From Acinetobacter bouvetii (GTDB lineage Bacteria > Pseudomonadota > Gammaproteobacteria > Pseudomonadales > Moraxellaceae), in the NCBI RefSeq assembly GCF_902753875.1, contig NZ_CADDTS010000006.1, forward strand, positions 1 through 64,000: a stretch of DNA of 64,000 nucleotides. Reading direction: 5' to 3'. The stretch's first letter is position 1; each line of letters opens with the position of its first letter. Both the position numbers and the translations under genes were made by a program. A model generated the notes under the pieces. That model was not told where the DNA came from. It did not search any database and was given only the letters and a program-made list of their open reading frames with translations. Below are positions 17,583 through 27,695 of the stretch, piece after piece.

Positions 17583-18185
17583 TTACCATCCCTCACTTCC
17601 AGTTGCTACAGAACCACAATTTGCTTCATCTGTAACACTATTTTTGTACTCAAGAAGTTCTTTGGCTTTATTTTTACACCGCACACCCGTGCTACTCATC
17701 AAGAAATTATAATTTTTTGTATCATTAGTTTCCGCTTTCATGACCCACTTTCTCCCCTTTACCGAAGGCCTTGGTGGAGTGCCTGAGCCCATAGCTGTCA
17801 GTAATTTAGTTGGGTCATCACCATCTTGAATCGTAATAGTATATTTTACAAGAGAACCCGTTGCTCCTCTGGGTAAAGTAACTGAAGACATCGCACTACT
17901 TTCACCATATAAAAAATTAGGATTAAAACCTCTGTAAGTAAAATTTTTCGATTTATGTCGTTCAAGTTGTTCTGCAATCTTTTGCATTTCCTGTTGTGCC
18001 ATAGATGCGTCTGATCTACGGGTATACTCAAGATAGCCAGGAATAGCAATTGCAGTAAATATCCCAACAATCACCAAAACTACAATTAATTCAATTAAAG
18101 TAAAGCCCCTTGAAGAAGCCCCCAACCGACTGACAACGTCAGCCGGTCGAGGAAAAATTTGATTCTTTTTAATTATTTTTTCCAT
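17583..18185 (-). CDS. Minor type IV pilin, PilE/ComE-like, with long leader
   Basis: This is a 200-residue prepilin-like protein. The processing site is RG before FTLIELIVVLVIVGIFTAI, with Glu5 conserved. The leader from the ATG at 18185 is 27 residues, far longer than usual; an in-frame TTG at codon 21 would give a seven-residue leader. The ATG overlaps the end of pilY1 by 13 bases, suggesting translational coupling. The soluble domain has two late cysteines (GVRCKNK and ANCGS). A small hairpin-forming sequence lies inside the leader codons. Likely role: minor pilin for T4P initiation and DNA uptake. Confidence 0.82.
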   Translation of the reverse strand: MEKIIKKNQIFPRPADVVSRLGASSRGFTLIELIVVLVIVGIFTAIAIPGYLEYTRRSDASMAQQEMQKIAEQLERHKSKNFTYRGFNPNFLYGESSAMSSVTLPRGATGSLVKYTITIQDGDDPTKLLTAMGSGTPPRPSVKGRKWVMKAETNDTKNYNFLMSSTGVRCKNKAKELLEYKNSVTDEANCGSVATGSEGW

Positions 18186-21100
18186 TTTTCATACCACCGG
18201 GTTGGGTTAATGGTAGGAATGCATTTCCACAATCCTGTACCTTTTTCATTACCAGCGATTGTAAAATTAGGACATGAGCCATCTGTAGTTTCCTCGATCG
18301 GTGCTGGGGTAATACCTACAATACCTGCGCCCAAAGTATTGTCATTACACTCGGTTACACCCACTGGACAATTGACCTTTTTGGTTTTAAAACCAGTATC
18401 CTGCTCCTCACTTGTATTAACTGTACCATCAGATTTCAGACAAACACCGTATGGCAAACAATAACGTTGACGGTTTGTTTCCCCCACTACACGAGGCAAG
18501 CAAGGGTTTTGTGGGGCAATACCAGTACCTTGAGGATCATAAACTGGTACCAATAAATTGCCTGTTAATGCAATCGGTTCTTCAAATGCTTTCAATCCAC
18601 CCGTGATACGGAAACTATTATCAGCACGTTCTATCCCTAGACTGTTACTTGAAAGCGAACGATACCAACCATTTTTAGTTGCAGATGTCCCAATAAAGAG
18701 ATTTGGAATATTCCCACTTAATAGCTGAGGATTTTTTTGCAAAGTTCTGATATCAATATTTTGAGTCGTTAAAGTGAAGGCTGTCCCATCTGAATTATTT
18801 GCTTCAGTAAATAAATTTTTCTTAATAAAATCACGATCAATCAAACCATAGACGTTATTAACCAGACGATCATTTAGTGCCGTTGTTGGTAACATACCCT
18901 CACGACCAACGATAGGATAGACATCTAATGGTGTACTACGGTTACCCGCTGCAATACCGACCACAATAAAGCTTGATGCTCCTTGATCATGAATAGTTAC
19001 TGTTGGTGCTTCATAGAAACGTGGATTTTTTCCTCCTGTTAAAGCTGTGCCAGATGAATCTGTTGCTAAATTCGCTAAACGCACCACTCGCTTACCAAAA
19101 TTGGCCGTTGTAGTTCCTGAGGTATTGTTTAAATCTGCACGGAAGACTTGACCACCTAAATCACCAAAATATAAATGATCAATCAAGCCATCACCATTAC
19201 GGTCAATTGCACTAATACGACTCACAATACTGTGCTTTATGTCCGTATTCGCTGTACCAATACCTGTTACAGTATTACTCGTCCACCACAAACGCTCACC
19301 AGTTGTAGCATCAACAATATAAACTGCATTACCTTTAGCCATAGTTTTTGTTGTACATGATGAATTATCACCGGTAGTAACCAAGCTAAATGTAGGATCT
19401 TCATAACATGTATCATATCCACCACCAACAATCATGACGCGACGAATTGCATTGTTATAACGAATGTTCGCAAGCACTGGTTTAGACCAAGATTGTCCCA
19501 TACGGCTAAAGTCAGTTTGATCGCTACCTATTCTAAACAAAAATTTAGGTGCAGTTGGATCGAGTACATTTAAAGCATAGTAACTTTCCCCACCCATACG
19601 TAAACCGCCGTATACATTCATTCGGCTTGCTTTAACTGAACTCGTGTCGGTCGAAGTCGTTGCTTTTTGGGCCACATATAATGAATCAGCAACCCATGCT
19701 CCATCCAGACCTGCGACAGGTGCATTATCGTCAGTTTGGCCCTTTACCAAAGCTTTTATGGCAATGCTATTGCGAAGAAGTTCGGCAGGTACAAATACCA
19801 TTTGTTCTACACCTGTACTACTGTCGACAATATGTAAACCACCTTCCATAGTTCCGTAAAGGATAGATTGACTTCGTGTAGAAGTTAAATTACCTGAAGC
19901 ATCCAATGTACCCGAATAAGTCATCTGAACCGGGAACGAATGAATACTTCCTCCCATCGCTAGATATGGAGTAGCTGAAAGTGTCAGAGCCGATGGCAAT
20001 GCTGTAGCAGTCGAATCCAGAGGTACGCTATAACCCAAATAATTCAATAAAGCTTGCCTAGTTGACAAAGGCATATCTTTTAAAGTGGTTTGATTATTAA
20101 ATTTATCAAGCACATATGTAGCTGTACCTGTTGTTGGCAAAGGTCCTTCAGGAATGCGTAATAAACTTGCACCATTACTGGCACCCGTTAGAGTAGTACC
20201 ACCAGTTGCAGCAACATCAGTAAAGAGTTTACGAAGATTATCTGGATTTGCAGTATATGCATATTTAATCGGATTAGTCGTTAAGTCTTCCGTTTGGCCA
20301 CTAATAGGCATAGGTACACGTGAATATGCTCCACCTAAACCAATAATACCGCCATCATTATAGCTTTTCGTATTGTAGACACTATTACTGTTCCACAAGT
20401 CTTTAGTTCCGCTTTTGAATGAACCATCTGTGTTATAGACAAGTGTTGTACCATTAGCTGCTGCAAAAGCACCTGCGTTAGCACCCGTCAACAAGACTTT
20501 ATAACGTTTCAGATTACCCGCCCAAGACATTTTACTACCTTGCGGATCAGGCTCCAATGCACGCAAATACCCATAAGGCTGTAATCCCGATGGGCTTAAA
20601 GCATCAGCAGGTACAGATATCGCACCTGTAGTTAAAGGTGCTAAAGGCACCTTACCTATATTATTAATAAAGGCAATAACACTATCTGTCACACCTTGAG
20701 CTGTTTGAGCAGTAAAAAATCCACCATTACCATACCCTGGAGCAGCCACAGCATTTGTCGCTTGGTTAGGAGAACAAGCATCATCTCCTGTACGATCGCT
20801 TTGCGTTCTAGATGTCAATTTGCAAGCATTGACTACATCAGTTGAACCTAAGTCAGAGAAATCACTACCAAACCCAACAAAAGCTGTTTGGATAGGCACA
20901 TTCACAGGATTGGTTGCATTAGCTGCAACAGTTTGAATAACTCCACCATTAAATAATTTTTTGGCGTAGTTACTCATACAATGCCAATCTCGAGTACCAC
21001 TTAATGCACCTGCTGCAGAACAATCAAATGTTGTACTATTTAAACTCGCGTTCATGATAGAGTTAAGGGTAGCATCAGTTTTATCTGTGGGTTGACCATC

Positions 21101-22324
21101 TGAAAGGATATAAACACCTTGTCCATCACAACTCACCCGATCTTCCGCTACCGGTAATGGAGAAGCATAACTGAGTAAATCTGTTTTTTTAGAACTCGCA
21201 ACTGAATTACTAAACCCACTATAAGCATTAGTACCAGTTTGCATCTCATTTTTATAATAGATAATGTCACTACCACTATCATAATTGCCTTCTTGGGCCA
21301 AATCAGCCGGAACTGTAGTTCCTAAAGAGACCCACCCTGAAGAATTACATTTTTGAACTTCAGCATTAAAATCGGTAGAACTAAGACTATTACACTTATA
21401 ATAAGTCGAAGATGTAGCAGCACCATAAACTGGAGATGCATTGATATAATCCCCGCGATAAGGTGGATTTTTTTTACTATTATAGTTTTCATAACAACGT
21501 TGGGGAGTTGTATCAGTTCGCTTATAGGTATAATCAGGATTAGGGCACGAATAATCTACAATTGACCTTGTTGATACCTGTTTATAAACGTCCACAGCAA
21601 TTTGTACAGATGCAACCGTTGAAGTTCCCATTAAATACGCAGCTGCTTCTGCATAAGCAGCTGCAGTAGGCGTTCCCCCACTAGCGGTTAAATCTTTAAC
21701 AGCAGTTTTAATTGCATTTCGCTGAGTTGAATTAACAGTCCCTAATACACCAGCAGGAACTAAAATTTTCCCAGCGTTACCTGAACCACCAACTGAATAA
21801 TGCCCCAACCCCACCCGTACACTGGTTAATGTTGGGCTAGAACTATCCAAAAAAGCAAACATGCCGTCCTTTAAACGCGAAATACGGTCATAACATTTTA
21901 ATGCTCCCGTCCGTGTACTGTAACTTCCATCAGCATTTTTATTCGGATTATAACAAAGGTCTTTAAGTCTTTGATAATTTGAAGAACTTAAGGTAGAGTG
22001 GGTTACAGAACAATAAGTTCTGGTATAAGTATAAGGGCTACTTCCACCTGTTTCTGTTTGCACAGTTGAACGATCAGAACACACCTCATAATCCGCATAA
22101 ATAGAGTTACTGCTACTATTTACCCCCATTGAACCCGAAGTATCCAGCATCATGACAATAGTTTTTTTTCCTGCTGTCGGCACTGCATAGATTTGCATAT
22201 CACTTGCTTGCACGACAGATGATGCAATTAACATCGTTCCTGAAAATGCCCAAATAAATGAAACACCATATTTAAAATGGTGAGTATATTTTTTGAGACC
22301 TGACTGCTGTCTTTGATTTTTCAT
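18173..22324 (-). CDS. pilY1: PilY1/ComC-type pilus tip adhesin
   Basis: This 1383-residue secreted protein starts with a long signal peptide (cleavage near residue 41). A von Willebrand A-type domain begins at once with the MIDAS motif DTSGS (residues 61-65) and later SDGQPTD. The C-terminal half is a beta-propeller of the PilY1 type, with a calcium-binding loop DRNGDGLID at about 1041-1049 in the position known from Pseudomonas PilY1 to control retraction. The last 100 residues are Cys-rich. It sits at the pilus tip and acts in adhesion, T4P assembly and transformation (ComC in A. baylyi). A GGGGAG site precedes the ATG. It lies between pilX and the PilE-like genes, as in Acinetobacter generally. 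Confidence 0.95.
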   Translation of the reverse strand: MKNQRQQSGLKKYTHHFKYGVSFIWAFSGTMLIASSVVQASDMQIYAVPTAGKKTIVMMLDTSGSMGVNSSSNSIYADYEVCSDRSTVQTETGGSSPYTYTRTYCSVTHSTLSSSNYQRLKDLCYNPNKNADGSYSTRTGALKCYDRISRLKDGMFAFLDSSSPTLTSVRVGLGHYSVGGSGNAGKILVPAGVLGTVNSTQRNAIKTAVKDLTASGGTPTAAAYAEAAAYLMGTSTVASVQIAVDVYKQVSTRSIVDYSCPNPDYTYKRTDTTPQRCYENYNSKKNPPYRGDYINASPVYGAATSSTYYKCNSLSSTDFNAEVQKCNSSGWVSLGTTVPADLAQEGNYDSGSDIIYYKNEMQTGTNAYSGFSNSVASSKKTDLLSYASPLPVAEDRVSCDGQGVYILSDGQPTDKTDATLNSIMNASLNSTTFDCSAAGALSGTRDWHCMSNYAKKLFNGGVIQTVAANATNPVNVPIQTAFVGFGSDFSDLGSTDVVNACKLTSRTQSDRTGDDACSPNQATNAVAAPGYGNGGFFTAQTAQGVTDSVIAFINNIGKVPLAPLTTGAISVPADALSPSGLQPYGYLRALEPDPQGSKMSWAGNLKRYKVLLTGANAGAFAAANGTTLVYNTDGSFKSGTKDLWNSNSVYNTKSYNDGGIIGLGGAYSRVPMPISGQTEDLTTNPIKYAYTANPDNLRKLFTDVAATGGTTLTGASNGASLLRIPEGPLPTTGTATYVLDKFNNQTTLKDMPLSTRQALLNYLGYSVPLDSTATALPSALTLSATPYLAMGGSIHSFPVQMTYSGTLDASGNLTSTRSQSILYGTMEGGLHIVDSSTGVEQMVFVPAELLRNSIAIKALVKGQTDDNAPVAGLDGAWVADSLYVAQKATTSTDTSSVKASRMNVYGGLRMGGESYYALNVLDPTAPKFLFRIGSDQTDFSRMGQSWSKPVLANIRYNNAIRRVMIVGGGYDTCYEDPTFSLVTTGDNSSCTTKTMAKGNAVYIVDATTGERLWWTSNTVTGIGTANTDIKHSIVSRISAIDRNGDGLIDHLYFGDLGGQVFRADLNNTSGTTTANFGKRVVRLANLATDSSGTALTGGKNPRFYEAPTVTIHDQGASSFIVVGIAAGNRSTPLDVYPIVGREGMLPTTALNDRLVNNVYGLIDRDFIKKNLFTEANNSDGTAFTLTTQNIDIRTLQKNPQLLSGNIPNLFIGTSATKNGWYRSLSSNSLGIERADNSFRITGGLKAFEEPIALTGNLLVPVYDPQGTGIAPQNPCLPRVVGETNRQRYCLPYGVCLKSDGTVNTSEEQDTGFKTKKVNCPVGVTECNDNTLGAGIVGITPAPIEETTDGSCPNFTIAGNEKGTGLWKCIPTINPTRWYEKWKK

Positions 22325-22341
22325 CTTAATTATCTCCCCAA

Positions 22342-23175
22342 TTATATTGGTGCATTCACCTGAACATAACGTGTTTTCAGGTCAATTTCCTGAATTTGCG
22401 TATTCACAGGAATACCATAATCAGTCAAACATTGAGCCACTGTTCTTTTCGTCCGTAACCCTGCCTCTGTATTGTCATTGATATAACCAGCTACACTTGC
22501 ATTCCCAATACAGTCTGCCTGTACAGTTGATAAATTCTCACGAGAATAATTTGGCAAGATTGCTGTCGATGTGATTCGAATGCGTCCTTCAACTTTACCT
22601 TGCTGCACGTTGGAATCTTTACTGGCATCTGTACCACGATCTAAATCTGAACCCGGTGTTGCATCTGCATTGGACTCGGCAATATATTTTACTGCTACCT
22701 GTGTCACAACGGCTTCACGGGAACTACCAAAGTCTTTTTCTAAATCGCAGAAACCACTTCTATTAGTTTCAGTTGTATCCACAGTTGCCTTTGTGTCATT
22801 TCCAGCCGTTGCCAATGGCGGAATTAAAACCGTTACATCCAAAATACTTCCTGTTTGTAATGCTGATGTAGGGCGATAGCAAAAGACATATTCCCTGCCT
22901 TGCCTTAAAGGATCCGTCTGATCATTTACTGCTTTACCCACCACTCCCATAATGGAAGTTATATTTTTATAACTGGTCTGATTCAGAAAAAAGTTGGTTG
23001 GTGCATCGCTGGTTTGTAGCAGTAATTGCCCAATTTGACTATTTGTTGCAACATTCAAGGATGTCATTGCGGTACGAATAGCAAGAACACCGACTATAGT
23101 AATCACAAGTAACATGATTAAAACAACCACTAAGGTTGCGCCGCGTTCATGGTGTTGGAGTTGGTTTTTTCTCAT
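22342..23175 (-). CDS. pilX: Minor pilin assembly protein PilX
   Basis: This 277-residue protein has an N-terminal hydrophobic helix of the PilX/PilW class (RGATLVVVLIMLLVITIVG), where the prepilin site is atypical: the Glu5 position is not conserved in the usual way. The rest is the PilX-type soluble domain. It is translated two bases after pilW, with GGAG inside the pilW end, and is followed by pilY1. PilX works with PilV, PilW and FimU to prime the pilus and present PilY1. The identity rests on helix type and position. Confidence 0.85.
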   Translation of the reverse strand: MRKNQLQHHERGATLVVVLIMLLVITIVGVLAIRTAMTSLNVATNSQIGQLLLQTSDAPTNFFLNQTSYKNITSIMGVVGKAVNDQTDPLRQGREYVFCYRPTSALQTGSILDVTVLIPPLATAGNDTKATVDTTETNRSGFCDLEKDFGSSREAVVTQVAVKYIAESNADATPGSDLDRGTDASKDSNVQQGKVEGRIRITSTAILPNYSRENLSTVQADCIGNASVAGYINDNTEAGLRTKRTVAQCLTDYGIPVNTQIQEIDLKTRYVQVNAPI

Positions 23176-23177
23176 TA

Positions 23178-24185
23178 TTATTCTCCTAAACCATTTCTGA
23201 ACGTTACAACGGTGCTATAAACTCGACGCGCGAACTTGGTAGTTTGATCATTGACACTTACGCTGTTACTTTCACTTTGATTTAAAATATTAAATTTTTT
23301 AGTCAAGTCTATAGATTCGTTACGCGTGTTATCCATAGAACGCACTAACACTGCCAGCTTCACAGAAACAATTCGTGGTGGAACTGCTGGAGTAGCTGCG
23401 GCTCTCGCATTTTTTGCTAACACCCGATATTGATTAATCGTGTAATAGGCCATGTTTCCTGTCGCATTTCGAGTGCCTAGCTGAACGGTAAAATGATCTA
23501 CACGTGGCATAATCAACTCGCCAGCTCCACCAAAACCACTGATTGATGCAGGTTGAGGATTGACACTCGCGGCAGTGCTAGCAGGTGTATTGGCATCACA
23601 AGCCAAACCATAATTTGTACCTGTTGTTGCTGTAGCAGGATCACGTCTTAGAAAATAACGCTGAATGACATAATCACCTGCAAAAACCCTGTCACCTTCA
23701 CAATTAAACATTTCATTAGGCGCAACAAACTGAATGGTTAGTTGATCACTAGATTTATCCACATTGGATAAACCTTGCCATTCATTCGCAACCGAACTGA
23801 TTGCATCATCAGTGCCAACACTATGACTCAGCAAACCTTTGGAAATAAAAGGTGCAGCAGCAGGTATAGGAATGTTGGCATTAGCAGTAGTGGCGTCTCT
23901 TGCAGTTAGTACCACTCCACCCCAGGGTGTCTGTTCATTTAAACTTGGGTTAGCGGTATTAATATAATTTGCCAGACGAATGTCTCGAGCCACATAGTCC
24001 AGACCAAAGACACCACTATTTTGTAATTCTGCATTTGCATCTTGCATACGTGAACCAAGCAGTCCACCTAAAAAAAGTTGAACCGCGGCTGCACTAATTA
24101 AGAGCCCCAGAATTAATGCCACCATTAATTCAACCAGCGTAAAACCTTTTTGTATTTTAATTCCTGAAGTAGATAGAGCTTTCAT
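23178..24185 (-). CDS. pilW: Minor pilin PilW (ComB-like)
   Basis: This 335-residue prepilin has the leader MKALSTSGIKIQKG followed by FTLVELMVALILGLLISAA; Glu5 is present. The large soluble domain is of PilW type and has two cysteines (MFNCEGDR and LACDAN). The ATG overlaps the pilV stop by one base (TAATG), so translation is coupled. It probably belongs to the tip-initiation complex. ComB of A. baylyi lies in the same region upstream of comC. Confidence 0.88.
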   Translation of the reverse strand: MKALSTSGIKIQKGFTLVELMVALILGLLISAAAVQLFLGGLLGSRMQDANAELQNSGVFGLDYVARDIRLANYINTANPSLNEQTPWGGVVLTARDATTANANIPIPAAAPFISKGLLSHSVGTDDAISSVANEWQGLSNVDKSSDQLTIQFVAPNEMFNCEGDRVFAGDYVIQRYFLRRDPATATTGTNYGLACDANTPASTAASVNPQPASISGFGGAGELIMPRVDHFTVQLGTRNATGNMAYYTINQYRVLAKNARAAATPAVPPRIVSVKLAVLVRSMDNTRNESIDLTKKFNILNQSESNSVSVNDQTTKFARRVYSTVVTFRNGLGE

Positions 24186-24721
24186 TAATACACCTCCATC
24201 ATTAAACAGCGAGAACCATTCACATAAACGCCTGTCGTTCCCATACAGCTACTTACATTCGCTGCACTAGTCGTTGAACTTAATGAAGTATTTCCCCAGG
24301 CAATAAATAAACATTGCCGTTGTCGTGGTGCTGAACCAACTCCAGGACAATTATCCATAGTAATTGTCATTCCAATTTCAAATGCAGACCGGGCCGCCAT
24401 ATAAGCATCATATGTCGCCATCTGTGCAGGGGTACAAGCCGTAGTTGGATTAAAGCACACCGTAGTTGGTACAGTTGGGGTAGTAGTAATATTGGTATAA
24501 CTTCTAACAGCAGCTGGATAATTATTTTGAGCTAATGGATTAGCCCGCATGTTTTCAGCCAGACCTCTCAAGATCAACATGCCCTGAGAACGATTTAAAG
24601 CTTCACCTGAAGCATCTAAAGCGCGTAGTTGTAATATGCTATATCCAAGTACACCAATTGCTAACAAGAGAAGTGCAACCAGTACTTCAATTAACCCTAC
24701 ACCTTTTTGAGATTTATTCAT
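24185..24721 (-). CDS. pilV: Minor pilin PilV
   Basis: This 178-residue prepilin begins MNKSQKG, then VGLIEVLVALLLLAIGVLG, the PilV pattern with Val instead of Phe at position 1 and Glu5 kept. The ATG at 24721 overlaps the preceding stop (TAATG); a GTG six bases upstream is less likely. Several cysteines (TVCFNP, TTACTP, DNCPG, QCLFIAWG, SSCMG, SRCLM) make it the most Cys-rich pilin of the set. It works in the minor pilin priming complex. Confidence 0.9.
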   Translation of the reverse strand: MNKSQKGVGLIEVLVALLLLAIGVLGYSILQLRALDASGEALNRSQGMLILRGLAENMRANPLAQNNYPAAVRSYTNITTTPTVPTTVCFNPTTACTPAQMATYDAYMAARSAFEIGMTITMDNCPGVGSAPRQRQCLFIAWGNTSLSSTTSAANVSSCMGTTGVYVNGSRCLMMEVY

Positions 24722-25248
24722 TAACACGTCCCTGAAGTCTGACTAACATTGCCCAATTTGGATACTGTGACCGTTGCCAAAAACGGAGACTTACAAATAC
24801 TGAATGTTGCTGCACTTGATGCCATCCCAACCTCATTAAACAAGATTGAAGCAGCACTTGTAGATGAAACTGTTATCTGCTTATCAACAGGCACAGAAAT
24901 AACACGGGTATTTCTCACCTCTTTTTTTTGATCATCTGTTAATACCGCTACTGGAGGAGTACCTGTTGTCGTCGTGTATTCAGGAATAGCTGCTGACGCA
25001 CATTTATTTCTATCAAAATCAGGATCAGAATTTGTTTTATTTAAACAGACTGCCACTGACGTTTTCATTATTGCAGCCTGTGATTTTGCTTGATTAACAC
25101 CCACAATCAATTCTCTGGTTGCTGAATTTATTTTTTGTTTAGCAACTAAATTACCAAAAGAGGGAATTGCCCAAGTTGCAATAATCCCCAATACTGCTAT
25201 CGTGACCATCAGCTCAATTAACGTGAATCCTTGTTCTTTTCTTTGCAT
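24721..25248 (-). CDS. Minor pilin FimT/FimU (GspH-type)
   Basis: This 175-residue prepilin has the leader MQRKEQG and then FTLIELMVTIAVLGIIATW. The segment SATRELIVGVNQAKSQA is the GspH/FimT domain signature. It is the first gene of the minor pilin operon, and a GGGGGGAG ribosome site precedes the ATG. FimU forms part of the tip complex, whereas FimT proteins bind DNA during uptake; which of the two this is cannot be settled from sequence alone. Its position ahead of pilV favours FimU. Confidence 0.87.
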   Translation of the reverse strand: MQRKEQGFTLIELMVTIAVLGIIATWAIPSFGNLVAKQKINSATRELIVGVNQAKSQAAIMKTSVAVCLNKTNSDPDFDRNKCASAAIPEYTTTTGTPPVAVLTDDQKKEVRNTRVISVPVDKQITVSSTSAASILFNEVGMASSAATFSICKSPFLATVTVSKLGNVSQTSGTC

Positions 25249-25334
25249 ACTCCCCCCAAGGCAACAAAACTTTACCCTATTAAAAATAATACCTAACTCA
25301 TTTACAAATTAAACACGCAAAGAGATAAAAGGCA

Positions 25335-25371
25335 TAAAAAAACAGATAATTACCAAAACGCAATTATCTGT
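25335..25371 (-). terminator. Rho-independent terminator of ispH
   Basis: ACAGATAATT and AATTATCTGT pair around a ten-base loop, followed on the minus strand by T7. It lies 40 bases after the ispH stop. Confidence 0.8.
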
Positions 25372-25411
25372 CAATTTTTTAAAATTTTCAGAATGTTAAA
25401 TCATTCACGCT

Positions 25412-26362
25412 TTAGGCTTGAGTTACAGGAATACGTAACTCTTTTGGCAAGCTGAAAGTAATATTTTCTTCACGCCCCGCCAGTTCTTGGGGAACTTTTG
25501 CACCCCAGTCCTGTAAACGCTGAATCACCTGCTTAATTAAAATCTCGGGTGCAGAAGCTCCAGCCGTCACCCCTATTTTAGTATCCTCATTAAACCAGGC
25601 ATGATCCAGCTGTTCGGCATTATCAACCAAATAAGCATGTTTACCCATCCGTTCTGCTAGCTCGCGCAAACGGTTTGAATTGGATGAATTTGGTGAACCA
25701 ACAACTAAAACCACATCGCATTGCATGGCCAGATCGCGGACTGCATCTTGACGGTTTTGGGTGGCATAACAAATATCATCTTTACGTGGCCCTTGAATTT
25801 GTGGAAATTTTTCACGTAAAGCATCAATTACTTTTGCTGTATCATCAATAGATAAAGTCGTTTGGGTCACAAAGGCTACTTTTTCAGGATGACGAATTTT
25901 TAAAGCAGCAACATCTTCTTCATCTTCGACCAAATATATTGAGCCACCATTTTTAGAGTCATATTGCCCCATGGTTCCTTCAACTTCCGGGTGCCCTTCA
26001 TGACCGATTAAAATTGCTTCTGTTCCTTCACGTGCATATTTAGTCACTTCAATATGCACCTTGGTGACCAATGGGCAAGTCGCATCAAAGACTTTCAATC
26101 CACGACGCTCTGCTTCAATTTGCACAGCCTTGGAAACACCGTGCGCACTAAAAATCACAATATTATCATCTGGCACTTCATCCAGTTCATCGACAAAAAT
26201 TGCACCACGCTGACGTAAATCATCCACCACAAATTTGTTATGTACCACTTCATGGCGCACATAAATAGGTGGGTTAAAACATTCTAGTGCACGATTAACG
26301 ATCGCAATTGCTCGGTCGACACCTGCACAAAAACCACGTGGATTGGCCAATACAATTTCCAT
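25412..26362 (-). CDS. ispH: 4-hydroxy-3-methylbut-2-enyl diphosphate reductase IspH
   Basis: This 316-residue iron-sulfur enzyme catalyses the last step of the MEP isoprenoid pathway, giving IPP and DMAPP. The three cluster cysteines are in GFCAGV (Cys12), DATCPLV and DICYAT. The active-site residues in HEGHPE, TQTT and GSPNSSNS are intact. The start at 26362 follows GAGGA; longer upstream frames are not needed. It is divergent from gmk. Confidence 0.97.
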   Translation of the reverse strand: MEIVLANPRGFCAGVDRAIAIVNRALECFNPPIYVRHEVVHNKFVVDDLRQRGAIFVDELDEVPDDNIVIFSAHGVSKAVQIEAERRGLKVFDATCPLVTKVHIEVTKYAREGTEAILIGHEGHPEVEGTMGQYDSKNGGSIYLVEDEEDVAALKIRHPEKVAFVTQTTLSIDDTAKVIDALREKFPQIQGPRKDDICYATQNRQDAVRDLAMQCDVVLVVGSPNSSNSNRLRELAERMGKHAYLVDNAEQLDHAWFNEDTKIGVTAGASAPEILIKQVIQRLQDWGAKVPQELAGREENITFSLPKELRIPVTQA

Positions 26363-26496
26363 AAGATCCTCAATGTTCACCCGAAGTTGAGTGGAATAAT
26401 TTGAAATAAATGCAAACAAACTACGATCAGCTATTTAGTTTGACGCAGGTCTACTCTAAAATAGAGAAGATATTTTATCATATCAGGAAAAATATC

Positions 26497-27120
26497 ATGT
26501 CGGGTCTCTTGTTTGTCGTTTCTGCTGCATCAGGAACAGGCAAAACATCCCTCGTTAAAGCCCTTCTTGACCGTGTAACCAATTTGCATGTTTCTGTCTC
26601 ACACACCACGCGTGGTCAACGCCCAGGTGAACTCGATGGTGTGCATTATCACTTTTCAAAAAAAGAAGATTTTCTTGCTCTAGTTAAGCAAGATGGTTTT
26701 ATTGAATATGCAGAAGTGTTTGGCAATTATTACGGGACTGCTCAAGCCACAGTAAAACAGCAGCTGGCTAAAGGTCATGATGTTTTACTTGAAATTGATT
26801 GGCAAGGTGCAGCACAGGTTCGCAAACTTTTTCCTGAATCACGTCAAATCTTTATTCTTCCTCCTAGCCAGTTTGATTTACGTCAAAGATTGTCTAATCG
26901 TGGCACCGATTCAGTCGAAGTGATTGAACGCCGCCTAAGCTGTGCAGTTGAAGACATGCAGCAATACAGCAACTTTGATTACATCATTATTAATGATGAT
27001 TTCAACAAGGCGCTACATGATCTGGAATGTGTCATTATTGCCAACCGGCTGGAATTAGCACAGCAAGCTACACGCCATCAGGAACTGATTCAAAAATTAA
27101 TTACTCCGATTGAACCGTGA
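26497..27120 (+). CDS. gmk: Guanylate kinase
   Basis: This 207-residue kinase phosphorylates GMP to GDP. The P-loop is SAASGTGKTSL; the GMP-binding block is VSHTTRGQRPGELDGVHYHF. The lid region and VLLEIDWQGAAQVRK are normal. The start at 26497 has AGGA upstream. It begins the gmk-rpoZ-spoT-ridA neighbourhood common in gammaproteobacteria, linking guanine nucleotide supply and (p)ppGpp turnover. Confidence 0.97.
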   Translation: MSGLLFVVSAASGTGKTSLVKALLDRVTNLHVSVSHTTRGQRPGELDGVHYHFSKKEDFLALVKQDGFIEYAEVFGNYYGTAQATVKQQLAKGHDVLLEIDWQGAAQVRKLFPESRQIFILPPSQFDLRQRLSNRGTDSVEVIERRLSCAVEDMQQYSNFDYIIINDDFNKALHDLECVIIANRLELAQQATRHQELIQKLITPIEP

Positions 27121-27196
27121 TTAAAACTTGAGTCTGCAGGCAAAGCATTTTATACTGCCCAGTCTGTTCAAATTTAATATTCAAACGAGAATTCTT

Positions 27197-27478
27197 ATGG
27201 CACGCGTAACCGTTGAAGATTGTTTAGACCATGTAGACAACCGCTTTGAGCTTGTACTAGTGGCAAGCAAACGCGCGCGTCAATTGGCACGTCAAGGTAT
27301 CGAACCAACTGTAGAGTGGGATAACGACAAACCGACTGTAGTCGCTTTACGTGAAATTGCAGTAGGTCATGTCTCTAAAGATATTTTGAAACAGCGTGAT
27401 CAAGACTATCAAACGTCTAGCCTTGACCTTGCACTTTCTGCAAATAATTTGAATTTAGATGGTTTTTCTTTTCAATAA
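27197..27478 (+). CDS. rpoZ: RNA polymerase omega subunit
   Basis: This 93-residue omega subunit begins [20 protein letters not shown] and has the [12 protein letters not shown] helix that contacts beta-prime. It helps polymerase assembly and forms part of the (p)ppGpp site 1 in E. coli. The gene follows gmk and is followed by a strong terminator, so spoT is expressed separately at least in part. Confidence 0.97.
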   Translation: MARVTVEDCLDHVDNRFELVLVASKRARQLARQGIEPTVEWDNDKPTVVALREIAVGHVSKDILKQRDQDYQTSSLDLALSANNLNLDGFSFQ

Positions 27479-27490
27479 GAAAAAATCTAC

Positions 27491-27522
27491 AAAAAAGCCT
27501 AGTTTTGACTAGGCTTTTTTTA
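27491..27522 (+). terminator. Rho-independent terminator after rpoZ
   Basis: AGCCTAG pairs with CTAGGCT around TTTTGA, with A6 before and T7 after. Confidence 0.9.
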
Positions 27523-27695
27523 TTGCACAACTTTTATATTTGGCGAATAACCGTTATAACATAAGATTAAAGGTACGTTTTTTAAGATGTATCTTTTTTG
27601 CTTTTTTTAAATGAAAAAATTGACAAGTCATGCAATATGTTTTTCATTAAAGCTGTAGCGATTTAAATTGTAGAAACTGAAGTAGTAGGTGTTAT

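Noticed and set aside
27620..27625. TTGACA upstream of spoT as a promoter
   Set aside because: No acceptable -10 element at the right distance; not strong enough to list.
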